This document shows, piece after piece, positions 22,733 through 30,262 of a DNA stretch of 42,082 nt (the stretch's first letter is position 1; each line of letters begins with the position of its first letter). This stretch comes from WRKB01 sp031551145 (GTDB taxonomy: Bacteria; Desulfobacterota; Desulfovibrionia; Desulfovibrionales; Desulfovibrionaceae), in assembly GCA_031551145.1 (NCBI GenBank), contig JAVBNZ010000027.1, positions 1 through 42,082 of the forward strand, given 5' to 3'. The notes under the pieces were generated by a model. It saw only the letters and a program-made list of their open reading frames with translations. It was not told the origin of the DNA and did not search any database. The translations under genes were made by a program, and so were the position numbers.

Positions 22733-23224
22733 ATGTCCACAGCGTTTCAAAACTCGGTGCGGCAGATTCTGGAAGCCGTCATGTTCGAGAACTGGTTGCG
22801 CTTTTACTTCATTACGGAACAGGAAGGGAACAGGCTCACCCTGGCCGTGCCGGAACAGGGCATGGCCCGCCTGAAGGAGCTGCATCCGCATCTTGTGCCG
22901 CTGGCCGAGGAAGTCAACGGCAAGGAGATCAGTTTCGAGCTTTCCCGGCAGGCCGTCTGTACCTTCGTGGTCACGCAGATCGACGGGCAGGCCATGCCCA
23001 GAAACATGGCCGACCTGGTTTTCGACAGTTCCTCCTTCCAGCTTGAAATGCAGCTTTTCAACAACTGGGTGCAGGCGCATGAAGACCAGCTGGACGCCCA
23101 TTTTCTCGATTTCGCGGCATGGAAGCGCCTGTTCGCGGAATGGCGCAACTCCGACAAGGTGCGCATCTGGGCCGCGAGCCTTGAAAGCGCGGCCCTGGCC
23201 GAATCCGGCGAAACAACGCAGTAA
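22733..23224 (+). CDS. Conserved hypothetical protein of 163 residues
   Basis: No known domain is recognised. It starts MSTAFQNSVRQILEAVMFENWLRFYFI, an amphipathic helical start, and has a central beta-rich part ending VVTQIDGQAMP and a C-terminal helical part with AHFLDFAAWKRLFAEWRNS. There is no signal or membrane segment, so it is cytosolic. The ATG follows AAGGAG. The leader has the tetraloop hairpin listed above. A GC-rich hairpin (23299-23331) lies between this gene and the convergent minus-strand gene. Confidence 0.7.
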   Translation: MSTAFQNSVRQILEAVMFENWLRFYFITEQEGNRLTLAVPEQGMARLKELHPHLVPLAEEVNGKEISFELSRQAVCTFVVTQIDGQAMPRNMADLVFDSSSFQLEMQLFNNWVQAHEDQLDAHFLDFAAWKRLFAEWRNSDKVRIWAASLESAALAESGETTQ

Positions 23225-23298
23225 AAGGCATCTCATCGTCAAATGCGGAGCGGGCCGAAAACGGCGTTTTGCGGCGCGGCGGTATATCCGGATCGCAA

Positions 23299-23331
23299 AA
23301 CAGCCCGAAACGCGGGGCGTTCCGGGCTGTT
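23299..23331. terminator. Bidirectional hairpin between convergent genes
   Basis: AACAGCCCGAAACGC pairs with GCGTTCCGGGCTGTT with one mismatched base. On the minus strand it is followed by TTTTGCG, so it probably ends the minus-strand secreted-protein gene; it may also serve the plus strand. Confidence 0.6.
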
Positions 23332-23351
23332 GCCGTAGACGGAGGACTTGT

Positions 23352-23738
23352 TCAGCGGCGGAAGATACCGCGTTCGCCGTCGCCGTAGCCGCCGAGGACG
23401 TAACCGTCCTTGTCGACCTGACCGGCGCGGAGAATTTCCTTCTTCTTCTTTTCAACCCCGGCGACCCGCTTCTCAGCGGCGGCGGGCGTCATTTCACGCT
23501 TGGCCGGCTTGGCTTCGGCGTCATATTTCTTGTCGCCTTTGCCGCCCATTTTGTATCCGCCGCTCTTTTTACCCGCGCCGGCTTTTTTTCCGGCAAGGTA
23601 TTCCTTGTCGCCGTAGCCGCCCATGATAAAGCCGTTTTCATCGCGTTGACCGTCGGCCGCCGCGCAGCTCAACGCGGGGAAAACCATCGTCAGGGCCACG
23701 AACAGGGCCGCGATACAAAAAATGTGCGTGAATCTCAT
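23352..23738 (-). CDS. Small secreted protein with GGYGD-type repeats
   Basis: 128 residues. The signal peptide ends near VFPALSCAAA, then come three variants of one repeat: GFIMGGYGDKEY, GYKMGGKGDKKY and GYVLGGYGDGER. The repeats are separated by Lys-rich linkers. A related unit, GFIEGGYD, occurs in the secreted protein at 34347. No enzymatic motif is visible. The ATG has AGGAGG upstream. It is probably an envelope or extracellular protein; function unknown. Confidence 0.72.
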   Translation of the reverse strand: MRFTHIFCIAALFVALTMVFPALSCAAADGQRDENGFIMGGYGDKEYLAGKKAGAGKKSGGYKMGGKGDKKYDAEAKPAKREMTPAAAEKRVAGVEKKKKEILRAGQVDKDGYVLGGYGDGERGIFRR

Positions 23739-23818
23739 GGTATCCTCCTGGTATGCGGTTTAACAGGCGTCCTTATACTTACAGATACCGAGGCAGCTCT
23801 AAGTATAGCACAGGCTCT

Positions 23819-24451
23819 ATGACTTGCAGGAACAAAACACCTTTGTCCGTTGAAGACCGCAAACACACCCTGCGGATGCGGATGCTGCGGGAACGCGCGG
23901 CCCGCGAACCCGAAGAGGCGGCGCGCCTGAGCCGGGCCGCGCAGGAGGCGCTTGCGGCCTCGCCCGCCTGGGTTGCGGCGCGTTCCATAGCCTTGTATAT
24001 GCCGATACGTGGCGAGCTGTCCACCGATCTGCTGCGCGAACTTGCCGCTGCCCAAAGAAAAACGCTGCTGCTGCCGCGTTGCGATCCGAAGGTGAAGGGC
24101 CGGATGGACCTCGTGCCCTGCGCGGATCCGGCCCGGCTTGTGTCCGGCGCATACGGCATTCCGGAACCCGCGCCGGAACTTGAGGCCCTGGATGCGGACG
24201 ATCCGGGTCAGGGGCCGGATCTGCTCTGCGCGCCGGCCGCGGCCGTTGATCGGCGCGGTTTTCGCCTTGGCTACGGCGGCGGTTATTACGATCGTCTCCT
24301 CGCCCGGCCGGCCTTGCGCCGCACGCTGTGCATCGGGCTGGTGTACGGCTTCCAGATTGTGCCCCGGCTGCCGGTGCGGGCCTGGGATCTGCCCTTGCGC
24401 GGTTTTTGCACCGAACACGGACTTACCTTATTGCCTGTTCAAGGAGACTGA
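23819..24451 (+). CDS. 5-formyltetrahydrofolate cyclo-ligase
   Basis: 210 residues. N-terminal helices (LRMRMLRERAA) are followed by IALYMPIRGELSTD, TLLLPRC, and the family signature PAAAVDRRGFRLGYGGGYYDR near the C-terminus, including the ATP-binding GYGGGYYD. The enzyme closes 5-formyl-THF to 5,10-methenyl-THF using ATP. The ATG at 23819 is chosen because the upstream residues are rich in Arg/Tyr and lack family similarity; no strong ribosome site is visible. It is followed by the PgeF gene 3 nt downstream. Confidence 0.9.
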   Translation: MTCRNKTPLSVEDRKHTLRMRMLRERAAREPEEAARLSRAAQEALAASPAWVAARSIALYMPIRGELSTDLLRELAAAQRKTLLLPRCDPKVKGRMDLVPCADPARLVSGAYGIPEPAPELEALDADDPGQGPDLLCAPAAAVDRRGFRLGYGGGYYDRLLARPALRRTLCIGLVYGFQIVPRLPVRAWDLPLRGFCTEHGLTLLPVQGD

Positions 24452-24453
24452 CC

Positions 24454-25215
24454 ATGCCCCTGCGTTTTATTTTCTTCCAATTTCCCGGCATACCGGGCGT
24501 GCGTTGCGCCTTTCAGACGCGCGACGGCGATCTGTCCGACCCCCGTGCCGGGGGCAACATTTCTCTGGCCATCCCCGATGCGCCGGAAGAAACACGGGCC
24601 AACCGGGCGGCCCTCGCGCCCGCCCTGGGGCTTGAGCGCGTTGCCGAACTGAAACAGGTGCACGGGGATGCAATGGTTTTCGAGCCGGGTGCCTCCTGCC
24701 TGCTGCGGCCGGACGACATTCCCGCCCGCGAGGCCGACGGTCTGGCCACATCCGAAGCGGGCTTCGGACTGCTGATCAAAACGGCGGACTGCCAGCCGCT
24801 TTTTCTGGCGCATGCAAGCGGGCGCGCCGTCGCGGCCCTGCATGTGGGTTGGCGCGGCAACCGCATGAATTTTCCCGCCTCCGGGCTGCGCGCCTTTTGC
24901 GAACGCTACGGCTTTCCTCCACGCGAGGTGTCGGCCGTGATCGGCCCCAGTCTGGGCCCGGCGGCCGCCGAATTCATTCATTTCGAACGGGAATGGGGGC
25001 CGGACTACGCCCCCTGGTTTGACGAAGCGCGGCGCAGCATGGATCTCCGGAGACTGACGCGCGCGCAGCTGGAGGAAGCCGGAATGGCGCCGGAGCGCGT
25101 CTTCGGCCTGGATCTGTGCACCTTTTCGCTGCCCGAATTCTTTTCCTACCGGCGGGATCGGCAGGCGAGCGGCAGGCAGGCCAACGTGATTCAGTGCGGG
25201 GTGCAGCGCTCGTGA
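24454..25215 (+). CDS. pgeF: Peptidoglycan editing factor PgeF (YfiH/DUF152)
   Basis: 253 residues, laccase-domain (YfiH) fold. The metal/active-site pattern is complete: LKQVHG, KTADCQPLF and LHVGWRGN. The family removes L-Ser wrongly incorporated in place of L-Ala in peptidoglycan precursors, as shown for E. coli PgeF. The ATG follows AAGGAG and lies 3 nt after the cyclo-ligase stop, so the two are co-transcribed. It converges with CheV, 9 nt away. Cytosolic. Confidence 0.93.
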   Translation: MPLRFIFFQFPGIPGVRCAFQTRDGDLSDPRAGGNISLAIPDAPEETRANRAALAPALGLERVAELKQVHGDAMVFEPGASCLLRPDDIPAREADGLATSEAGFGLLIKTADCQPLFLAHASGRAVAALHVGWRGNRMNFPASGLRAFCERYGFPPREVSAVIGPSLGPAAAEFIHFEREWGPDYAPWFDEARRSMDLRRLTRAQLEEAGMAPERVFGLDLCTFSLPEFFSYRRDRQASGRQANVIQCGVQRS

Positions 25216-25224
25216 CGGCACTGT

Positions 25225-26175
25225 CTACGCGGCGGCCGCTTTTTCCTTGATAAGCCGCAGCATCATGTCGCTCACCGCCTGGAGATCGGGCTTGGCAAAC
25301 TGGGCGTCCGCGCCCACGGATTTGCCCTTGTGCTCCAGGCTGCCGGTAACGAGCGAGGAAAAAATCGCCACGGGCAGCGCTTTCAGCACACTGTCTTCCT
25401 TGATTTTTTTACACAAGGTCAGGCCGTCCATGCGCGGCATTTCGATGTCCAGAATGGCCCCTTCCACATAGGCGTTGATGGGCCGCTCCTCGGCAATCGA
25501 CTTTTTCTTGATGGCCTGGAGCATGTCCCAGGCCTGCTCCCCGTCGTGGGCCTGAATAAGTTCGAAGCGCTTGTTCGCGGTGAGCAGCCTGAACATCAGC
25601 GCGCGTATGCTGCCGGAGTCGTCCGCGTGCAGAATGCGGATGGGCCGTCCCGCGGTTTCGTCATTTCCGGCCTCCACCTGCATGGCCAGAGCCAGGCCGG
25701 GATGGAGTTCGGCCACGATGCTTTCCATGTCGAGCAGAAAGACCACGCGCCCGTCCAGGCGCAGCACGCCCGTGACCGAATTTTTGCTGGAGGTCTGCAG
25801 AAAATTTCCCGGAGCTTCGACATCCGTCCAGCTCAGGCGGTAGATGCGGTTGACTCCGGAGACCTTGAACGCGGTAATCACCTTGTTGAACTCGGTAATC
25901 ACCACCTTGGGTTCCTGACCCCCGCGCGCCTCGGTGCCCAGGTATTTGGCCAGATCCACCAGGGGCACCACCCTGCCGTCGCGGTACGGAAACGCGCCGA
26001 GCACGCAGGGATGCGGCATCTGCGGCATGGCCGTCACGGGCTGGGGGCGGATGATCTCCACCACCTTGGCCACGTTGATGCCGTAATGGCCGCGATAGTC
26101 CGGCTCATCCAGATAGAATTCCACCACTTCAAGCTCATTGGTGCCTGATTCCAACAGGATATTGCTGTGAGCCAT
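25225..26175 (-). CDS. Chemotaxis coupling protein CheV
   Basis: 316 residues: a CheW-like domain (about 10-170, with VEFYLDE, YGINVAKVVEII, GRVVPLVDLAKYLG, VVFLLDMESIV) joined to a receiver domain (about 185-310) that keeps the acidic pair in ILHADDSGSIR and the phospho-acceptor in GAILDIEMPRMDG. CheV couples chemoreceptors to CheA and adapts through phosphorylation. The start is the ATG at 26175 with GGGAGGGATGGA upstream; the longer frame has no site. There is no local che operon, so it is a solitary CheV. Confidence 0.93.
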   Translation of the reverse strand: MAHSNILLESGTNELEVVEFYLDEPDYRGHYGINVAKVVEIIRPQPVTAMPQMPHPCVLGAFPYRDGRVVPLVDLAKYLGTEARGGQEPKVVITEFNKVITAFKVSGVNRIYRLSWTDVEAPGNFLQTSSKNSVTGVLRLDGRVVFLLDMESIVAELHPGLALAMQVEAGNDETAGRPIRILHADDSGSIRALMFRLLTANKRFELIQAHDGEQAWDMLQAIKKKSIAEERPINAYVEGAILDIEMPRMDGLTLCKKIKEDSVLKALPVAIFSSLVTGSLEHKGKSVGADAQFAKPDLQAVSDMMLRLIKEKAAAA

Positions 26176-26369
26176 TCCATCCCTCCCATGCATCCCTTTT
26201 ATTGATAATATCCCTTTTTGCAAAAAAAGACCAGCACTTCCGCTGCGGTGCAACGGAAGGAGCCGCCGAACGGAAAAAGCGGCCGCCTGGTGACGGGAAT
26301 GTCCTCTCCCGGCGCATGGCCGGAGCAGAAAGCCTTTCACAAGCCGGCGGAGTCTGCGGCAACGGCCGC

Positions 26370-26398
26370 TTGACAGGCCGCACTCCAGTTCTTACTCA
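26370..26398 (+). promoter_or_regulatory. Promoter candidate for grpE
   Basis: TTGACA (26370-26375) with a 17-nt spacer to TACTCA (26393-26398). The -35 is perfect, the -10 weak. Transcription would start about 40 nt before the grpE ATG. No CIRCE or sigma-32 element was seen. Confidence 0.45.
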
Positions 26399-26442
26399 TA
26401 CAAGGCTGTTCTTCAGCGACTTCACTCTCAAGGAGCCCAGGC

Positions 26443-27015
26443 ATGCCCAACAAGCCGCATGAAAAATACCGCCGGGCGGCGGAACTCGTCGACCTGCTCC
26501 CCCCCTCCTCCGAAGAAGCGGACGGAGAGCAGCCTCTGCCGGAGGATCTCGACGCGCTCTGCCGTCTGCACGTCTGCCCGACCTGCGATGTGCAGGCCAG
26601 GGCCGAAGACATACGCCTGCGCGCCCTGGCCGAGACGGAAAACACGAAAAAACGCCTGCAGCGCGAGCAGGAGGAATGCCTGCGCTTCGCGGCGGAACGC
26701 ATACTGAACGATCTGCTGCCCACGCTCGACACCCTTGACCTGGCCCTGCAATACGGCACGGAGCGCGAAAACTGCAAAGATGTGCTCCAGGGCGTGGAAA
26801 TGACGCGGAAACTCCTGTTCGACACCCTGAACCGCCACGGTCTCGAAGCCCTGGGGGAACGGGGCGAGGCTTTTACCCCGGAATGCCACGAAGCCATAGG
26901 CTTTGACGAAGACGGCGACCTGGACGAGGGCCGCGTTGCCCGGGTGCTCCAGCGCGGCTACCGCCTCAAGGATCGCCTGCTGCGCCCCGCCAAGGTGCTG
27001 GTGGCCAGGCGTTGA
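26443..27015 (+). CDS. grpE: GrpE-type nucleotide exchange factor
   Basis: 190 residues. The long N-terminal helix region runs to about residue 90 (AETENTKKRLQREQEE), followed by the GrpE core: LNDLLPTLDTLDLAL, GVEMTRKLLFDTLNRHGLEAL, F.PECHEAIGF and GYRLKDRLLRPAKVLV. It stimulates ADP release from DnaK. Unusual is a CPTC site (C45, C48, with C40) just before the helix, which may bind metal or form a disulfide. AAGGAG precedes the ATG. The TGA stop overlaps the TTG start of the next gene, linking grpE with sirohaem synthesis. No dnaK is near. Confidence 0.92.
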   Translation: MPNKPHEKYRRAAELVDLLPPSSEEADGEQPLPEDLDALCRLHVCPTCDVQARAEDIRLRALAETENTKKRLQREQEECLRFAAERILNDLLPTLDTLDLALQYGTERENCKDVLQGVEMTRKLLFDTLNRHGLEALGERGEAFTPECHEAIGFDEDGDLDEGRVARVLQRGYRLKDRLLRPAKVLVARR

Positions 27016-27671
27016 GTTATCCCCTTTTTCTTGATCTCAGCCGCCTGCGCTGCCTGGTGGTGGGCGCGGGCGCGGTGGGCAGGCGCAAGATCGCCGGCCT
27101 GCTTGACGCCGGCGCGCGCGACGTGCTGGTGCTCGATCCCGGGAATCCATCGGATCTGCCCGATCACCCGTCCCTGCGCTTTGAGGCGCGCGCCTTCAGG
27201 CCTGAAGATCTGGCCGGACGCGGGCTGGTCTTTGCCGCGACCGGCTCGCGGCAGGCCAACGCCGCCGTAACCGCCGCCTGCGCGGAAGCCGGCGTGCTGT
27301 GCAACTGCGCGGACGCCCCGCACGAGGGCAACTGCGCGGTTCCGGCCTCGGCGCGGATGGAGAACCTCGCCGTGGCGGTTTCCACGGGCGGCGCGGGTCC
27401 GGCCTATGCCGCCCTGCTGCGCGACGAACTGGCGCAATGGCTGTCAACCAAAGCCCCCCAGGCTGTTCTGCTCGGCCGCATACGGCCGGCCCTGCTTGCC
27501 TTGAAACAGGATACAGGGCAGAATGCAAATGTTCTGCGCGCGCTGGCGCGCCCGGAAATCGGCGCGCGCCTTGCCGCGCGTGACAGGCGGGGCTGTGAGA
27601 AACTGCTTGAGGGACTGCTCCCCGCCGGCCTGCATTCCCGGATTGCGGATTTTCTCGACGGCCTGGTTTAG
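27012..27671 (+). CDS. Precorrin-2 dehydrogenase / sirohydrochlorin ferrochelatase domain protein
   Basis: 219 residues matching the N-terminal (CysG-B/Met8p-like) half of sirohaem synthase: FLDLSRLRCLVVGAGAVGRRKIAGLLDAGA, FAATGSRQANAAV, and the catalytic Asp region CNCADAPHEGNCAVPA. It oxidises precorrin-2 and inserts iron to make sirohaem, which feeds both sulfite reductase and, in sulfate reducers, the alternative haem route. The methyltransferase half is absent and should be elsewhere. The start is a TTG overlapping the grpE stop as TTGA; no ATG or GTG alternative is near. Confidence 0.88.
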   Translation: MSYPLFLDLSRLRCLVVGAGAVGRRKIAGLLDAGARDVLVLDPGNPSDLPDHPSLRFEARAFRPEDLAGRGLVFAATGSRQANAAVTAACAEAGVLCNCADAPHEGNCAVPASARMENLAVAVSTGGAGPAYAALLRDELAQWLSTKAPQAVLLGRIRPALLALKQDTGQNANVLRALARPEIGARLAARDRRGCEKLLEGLLPAGLHSRIADFLDGLV

Positions 27672-27721
27672 CGCATACATACCTGCTCTCACTTTGCACC
27701 GCGCCCGGTCGGTCCACGGAA

Positions 27722-27745
27722 TTGTGGATGGAGTTGTGGATGGAG
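27722..27745 (+). repeat. 12-nt tandem repeat at the CcsA-like start
   Basis: TTGTGGATGGAG occurs twice in a row (27722-27733 and 27734-27745). Each unit contains an in-frame ATG, and the first unit supplies GGAG for the second ATG. A slip in repeat number keeps the frame but adds or removes four residues and one start. Confidence 0.8.
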
Positions 27746-28579
27746 TTGTTCGATCATCTGGCTGTGGCCGCGCTGGTGCTCTATGCCCTGGCCACGCTCG
27801 CCGGCTTCACCGGGCTGGTGACCCGCAGCCCCTTGCTGCGGCGCTCGGCCCGCGCCTGCGCGGTCGGAGCCTTTGCGATCCAGACCCTCTCTTTCGCGCT
27901 GGGCAGCCACGGAGCCCTGCCGGGCGGCCTGAGCATGGGGGCCTACCTCCAGCTTCTGGCCTGGTTTCTCGTGCTCTGCGGCCTGTTCGGGGCCTGGAAA
28001 TTCGCACTCGACACCCCTTTGCTCTTTTCCTCCGCGCCGGCCTTTCTGCTGACGGCCGCGTCTTTTCCCTTCCTGCACAGGGCCGTGGTGCTGCCGGCCT
28101 CGCTTTCCGCCTCTTTTTACGCCCTGCACATCGGCGCGCTTTTTCTGAGCCTGGCGCTTATCGCCCTGGCCTGCGGCGCGGGCCTGCTTTTTCTCTACCT
28201 GCACCGCAAAATCAAGTCCAAGGAACGGCTGATCGGCTTTCAAAAGGATTTCCCGGCCCTGGCCATACTCGATAAAATCAACGCCCTCTGTGTGCTGGCG
28301 GGCTTTCCGCTCTACACCCTGGGCTTGGGCACGGGCTTTTTCTGGGCGGGCGCGGTCTGGGGCAAAACCTTTTCCGGCGACCCCAAGGAATGCGTTTCCG
28401 TGTTCATCTGGCTCTGTTTTGCCCTGCTCTTCCATCAGCGTCTCGTCCAGGGCCGGCAGGGACGCGGCCCCGCGCTCTTTGTGGCCGTGCTGTTCGGGCT
28501 CTGCCTTTTTTCCATCGTGGGGGTGAATATTTTTCTGCCGACGCACCACGCCTTTCTGCCCCCTCATCCGCTGCGCTGA
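27740..28579 (+). CDS. CcsA/HemX-like membrane protein
   Basis: 279 residues with about eight membrane helices, of the CcmC/CcsA/HemX superfamily: LSMGAYLQLLAWFLVL, the haem-handling type motif WGKTFSGDPKE, and a conserved-His late segment. Homologues next to hemA support haem synthesis or c-type cytochrome maturation. The ATG at 27740 is used because GGAG lies 6 nt before it. The same 12 nt (TTGTGGATGGAG) are repeated directly upstream, giving an alternative ATG at 27728. Confidence 0.88.
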   Translation: MELFDHLAVAALVLYALATLAGFTGLVTRSPLLRRSARACAVGAFAIQTLSFALGSHGALPGGLSMGAYLQLLAWFLVLCGLFGAWKFALDTPLLFSSAPAFLLTAASFPFLHRAVVLPASLSASFYALHIGALFLSLALIALACGAGLLFLYLHRKIKSKERLIGFQKDFPALAILDKINALCVLAGFPLYTLGLGTGFFWAGAVWGKTFSGDPKECVSVFIWLCFALLFHQRLVQGRQGRGPALFVAVLFGLCLFSIVGVNIFLPTHHAFLPPHPLR

Positions 28580-28589
28580 CGGTTGACGC

Positions 28590-29921
28590 ATGAAGAGACG
28601 CATCCACCTTATCGGCCTCAACCATCGCGGAGCGGGCGTTGAAGTGCGGGAACGCTACGCGCTTGCGGATCGATGTTCCCCGGAGGCCTGGATTCTGCCC
28701 CACGGCAACGGCATAGAAGAATCCTTCATCCTTTCCACCTGCAACCGGGTGGAAGTGCTCACCGCCGGCACGGCGGCCGAGCCGGAGCGCATAGTTCTGG
28801 AATGCTGGGCCGGAGCGGGCGGGCGCAGCGCAGCGGAACTGGCCTCCTACGTGTATATTCATCAGGATGTCGACGCCGTGCGCCATTTGTTCACCGTGGC
28901 TTCCAGCCTGGATTCCCTGGTGCTGGGTGAACCGCAGATTCTCGGCCAGCTCAAGGAAGCCTACCGCCGGGCCTCCGCCGGCAAAAAGACCGGCCCCATT
29001 CTGAACCGCCTGCTGCACAAGGCCTTTTCAACGGCCAAGCGGGTGCGCACCGAAACCGCCCTGGACGCCGGCGCTGTTTCCATCAGCTACGCGGCCGTGG
29101 AACTGGCCAAGCGCATCTTCGGCGACATGGCCGGGCACAGCGCCCTGCTGGTGGGCGCGGGAGAAATGGCGGAACTGGCGGCCATGCACCTGTTGCAGGC
29201 CGGGGTGCGCCGCATTCTGGTGGCCAACCGCACCTACGCCAACGGCCTGGAGCTGGCGCGGCGCTTCGGCGGCGAGGCCGTGCCCTTTGAGAGCCTGTTC
29301 TCCCATCTGGAAGACACGGACATCATCATCACCTCCACGGGCTCGCCCGAGGCCGTGATCCGCGCCTCGGACATCAAGGGCGTGATCAAGCGGCGCAGGC
29401 ACCGTCCCATGTTCTTCATCGACATCGCCGTGCCCCGCGACGTGGATCCCGACGTCAACAGCCTGGACAACGTCTACCTCTACGACATCGACGACCTCAA
29501 GGAAGTGGTGGAGGAAAATCTGGCCGGACGACGCGACGAGGCCGCCAAGGCCCGGCTGATCGTCGAGGAGGAAATGGGCGTTTTCATGCGCTGGCTGGAA
29601 ATGTTGGATACCCAGCCCACGGTGGTCGATCTTGTGCGGCGCGGCGAACGCATCGTGCGCGAGGAAATGGCCCGCACCCTGCGCCGGCTCGGCCCGGTGG
29701 ACGACAACACGCGCGAGGCGCTCGAGGCCATGGCCTCGGCCGTGGCCCGCAAATTGAACCACGATCCCATCCATTTTCTGAAAAACGGCGGCATGGAGAA
29801 CGAGGCCTCGCTTGAACGCATCCATCTGGCACGGCGCATGTTCCGCCTGGACGAAGACGCGCGCCCGCCCGACGAGGAGCGCGGCCGCTGCCCCGGTCTC
29901 CTGCGCAGGGAGCAATCCTGA
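28590..29921 (+). CDS. hemA: Glutamyl-tRNA reductase
   Basis: 443 residues. LIGLNHRGAGVEVRER begins the catalytic domain; the nucleophile is Cys51 in FILSTCNRVEV. GEPQILGQLKEAYRRA, a Rossmann region SALLVGAGEMAELAAMHLLQAG and ANRTYANG follow, then STGSPEAVI and IDIAVPRDVDP. The C-terminal dimerisation helices are present. It makes glutamate-1-semialdehyde, the first step of tetrapyrrole synthesis by the C5 route. It follows the CcsA-like gene by 10 nt; the C-terminal extension RCPGLLRREQS is slightly long. Confidence 0.96.
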   Translation: MKRRIHLIGLNHRGAGVEVRERYALADRCSPEAWILPHGNGIEESFILSTCNRVEVLTAGTAAEPERIVLECWAGAGGRSAAELASYVYIHQDVDAVRHLFTVASSLDSLVLGEPQILGQLKEAYRRASAGKKTGPILNRLLHKAFSTAKRVRTETALDAGAVSISYAAVELAKRIFGDMAGHSALLVGAGEMAELAAMHLLQAGVRRILVANRTYANGLELARRFGGEAVPFESLFSHLEDTDIIITSTGSPEAVIRASDIKGVIKRRRHRPMFFIDIAVPRDVDPDVNSLDNVYLYDIDDLKEVVEENLAGRRDEAAKARLIVEEEMGVFMRWLEMLDTQPTVVDLVRRGERIVREEMARTLRRLGPVDDNTREALEAMASAVARKLNHDPIHFLKNGGMENEASLERIHLARRMFRLDEDARPPDEERGRCPGLLRREQS

Positions 29922-29923
29922 CC

Positions 29924-30259
29924 ATGCGCTGCTACTGCATCGACGAACTCGCCAAAAACGACATGCAGCGGTTGACCGCACGCCTGGACGCCATGGCGCT
30001 CAGCGCCGGCCTGCCCGACGTGTATTGGCTGCCCGTGCCCCCGGCCCTGCTCACTCCCGATCAAAAAGGCCACGAAGACCACTGCGGCCCCTACGCCATG
30101 GCGCTTGAGATCGAGCCCGAATCCCTGCGCCTGGAACTGCTGGTGCGCGCGCGCGGCAAGCTGCACTGCGAATGCATCTCCTACGCCGGGCCGGAGCTTG
30201 TCCGCCACATGATCGATTATGTGGACACGCTGCTTGCGGAACTCGGCATCGCCGCCTGA
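29924..30259 (+). CDS. Small Cys-rich protein in the haem operon, unknown function
   Basis: 111 residues, two nt after hemA and three before tilS. It has five cysteines: C3-x-C5, C54 and C82-x-C84, plus His50 and His53 (GHEDHC). That pattern could bind iron or zinc. The rest is alpha/beta with a Pro-rich stretch (WLPVPPALLTP). I recognise no family. Its location in the sirohaem/haem run, with conserved synteny in Desulfovibrio as I recall it, makes a tetrapyrrole role plausible. The ATG at 29924 directly follows the hemA stop. Confidence 0.7.
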   Translation: MRCYCIDELAKNDMQRLTARLDAMALSAGLPDVYWLPVPPALLTPDQKGHEDHCGPYAMALEIEPESLRLELLVRARGKLHCECISYAGPELVRHMIDYVDTLLAELGIAA

Positions 30260-30262
30260 GCC

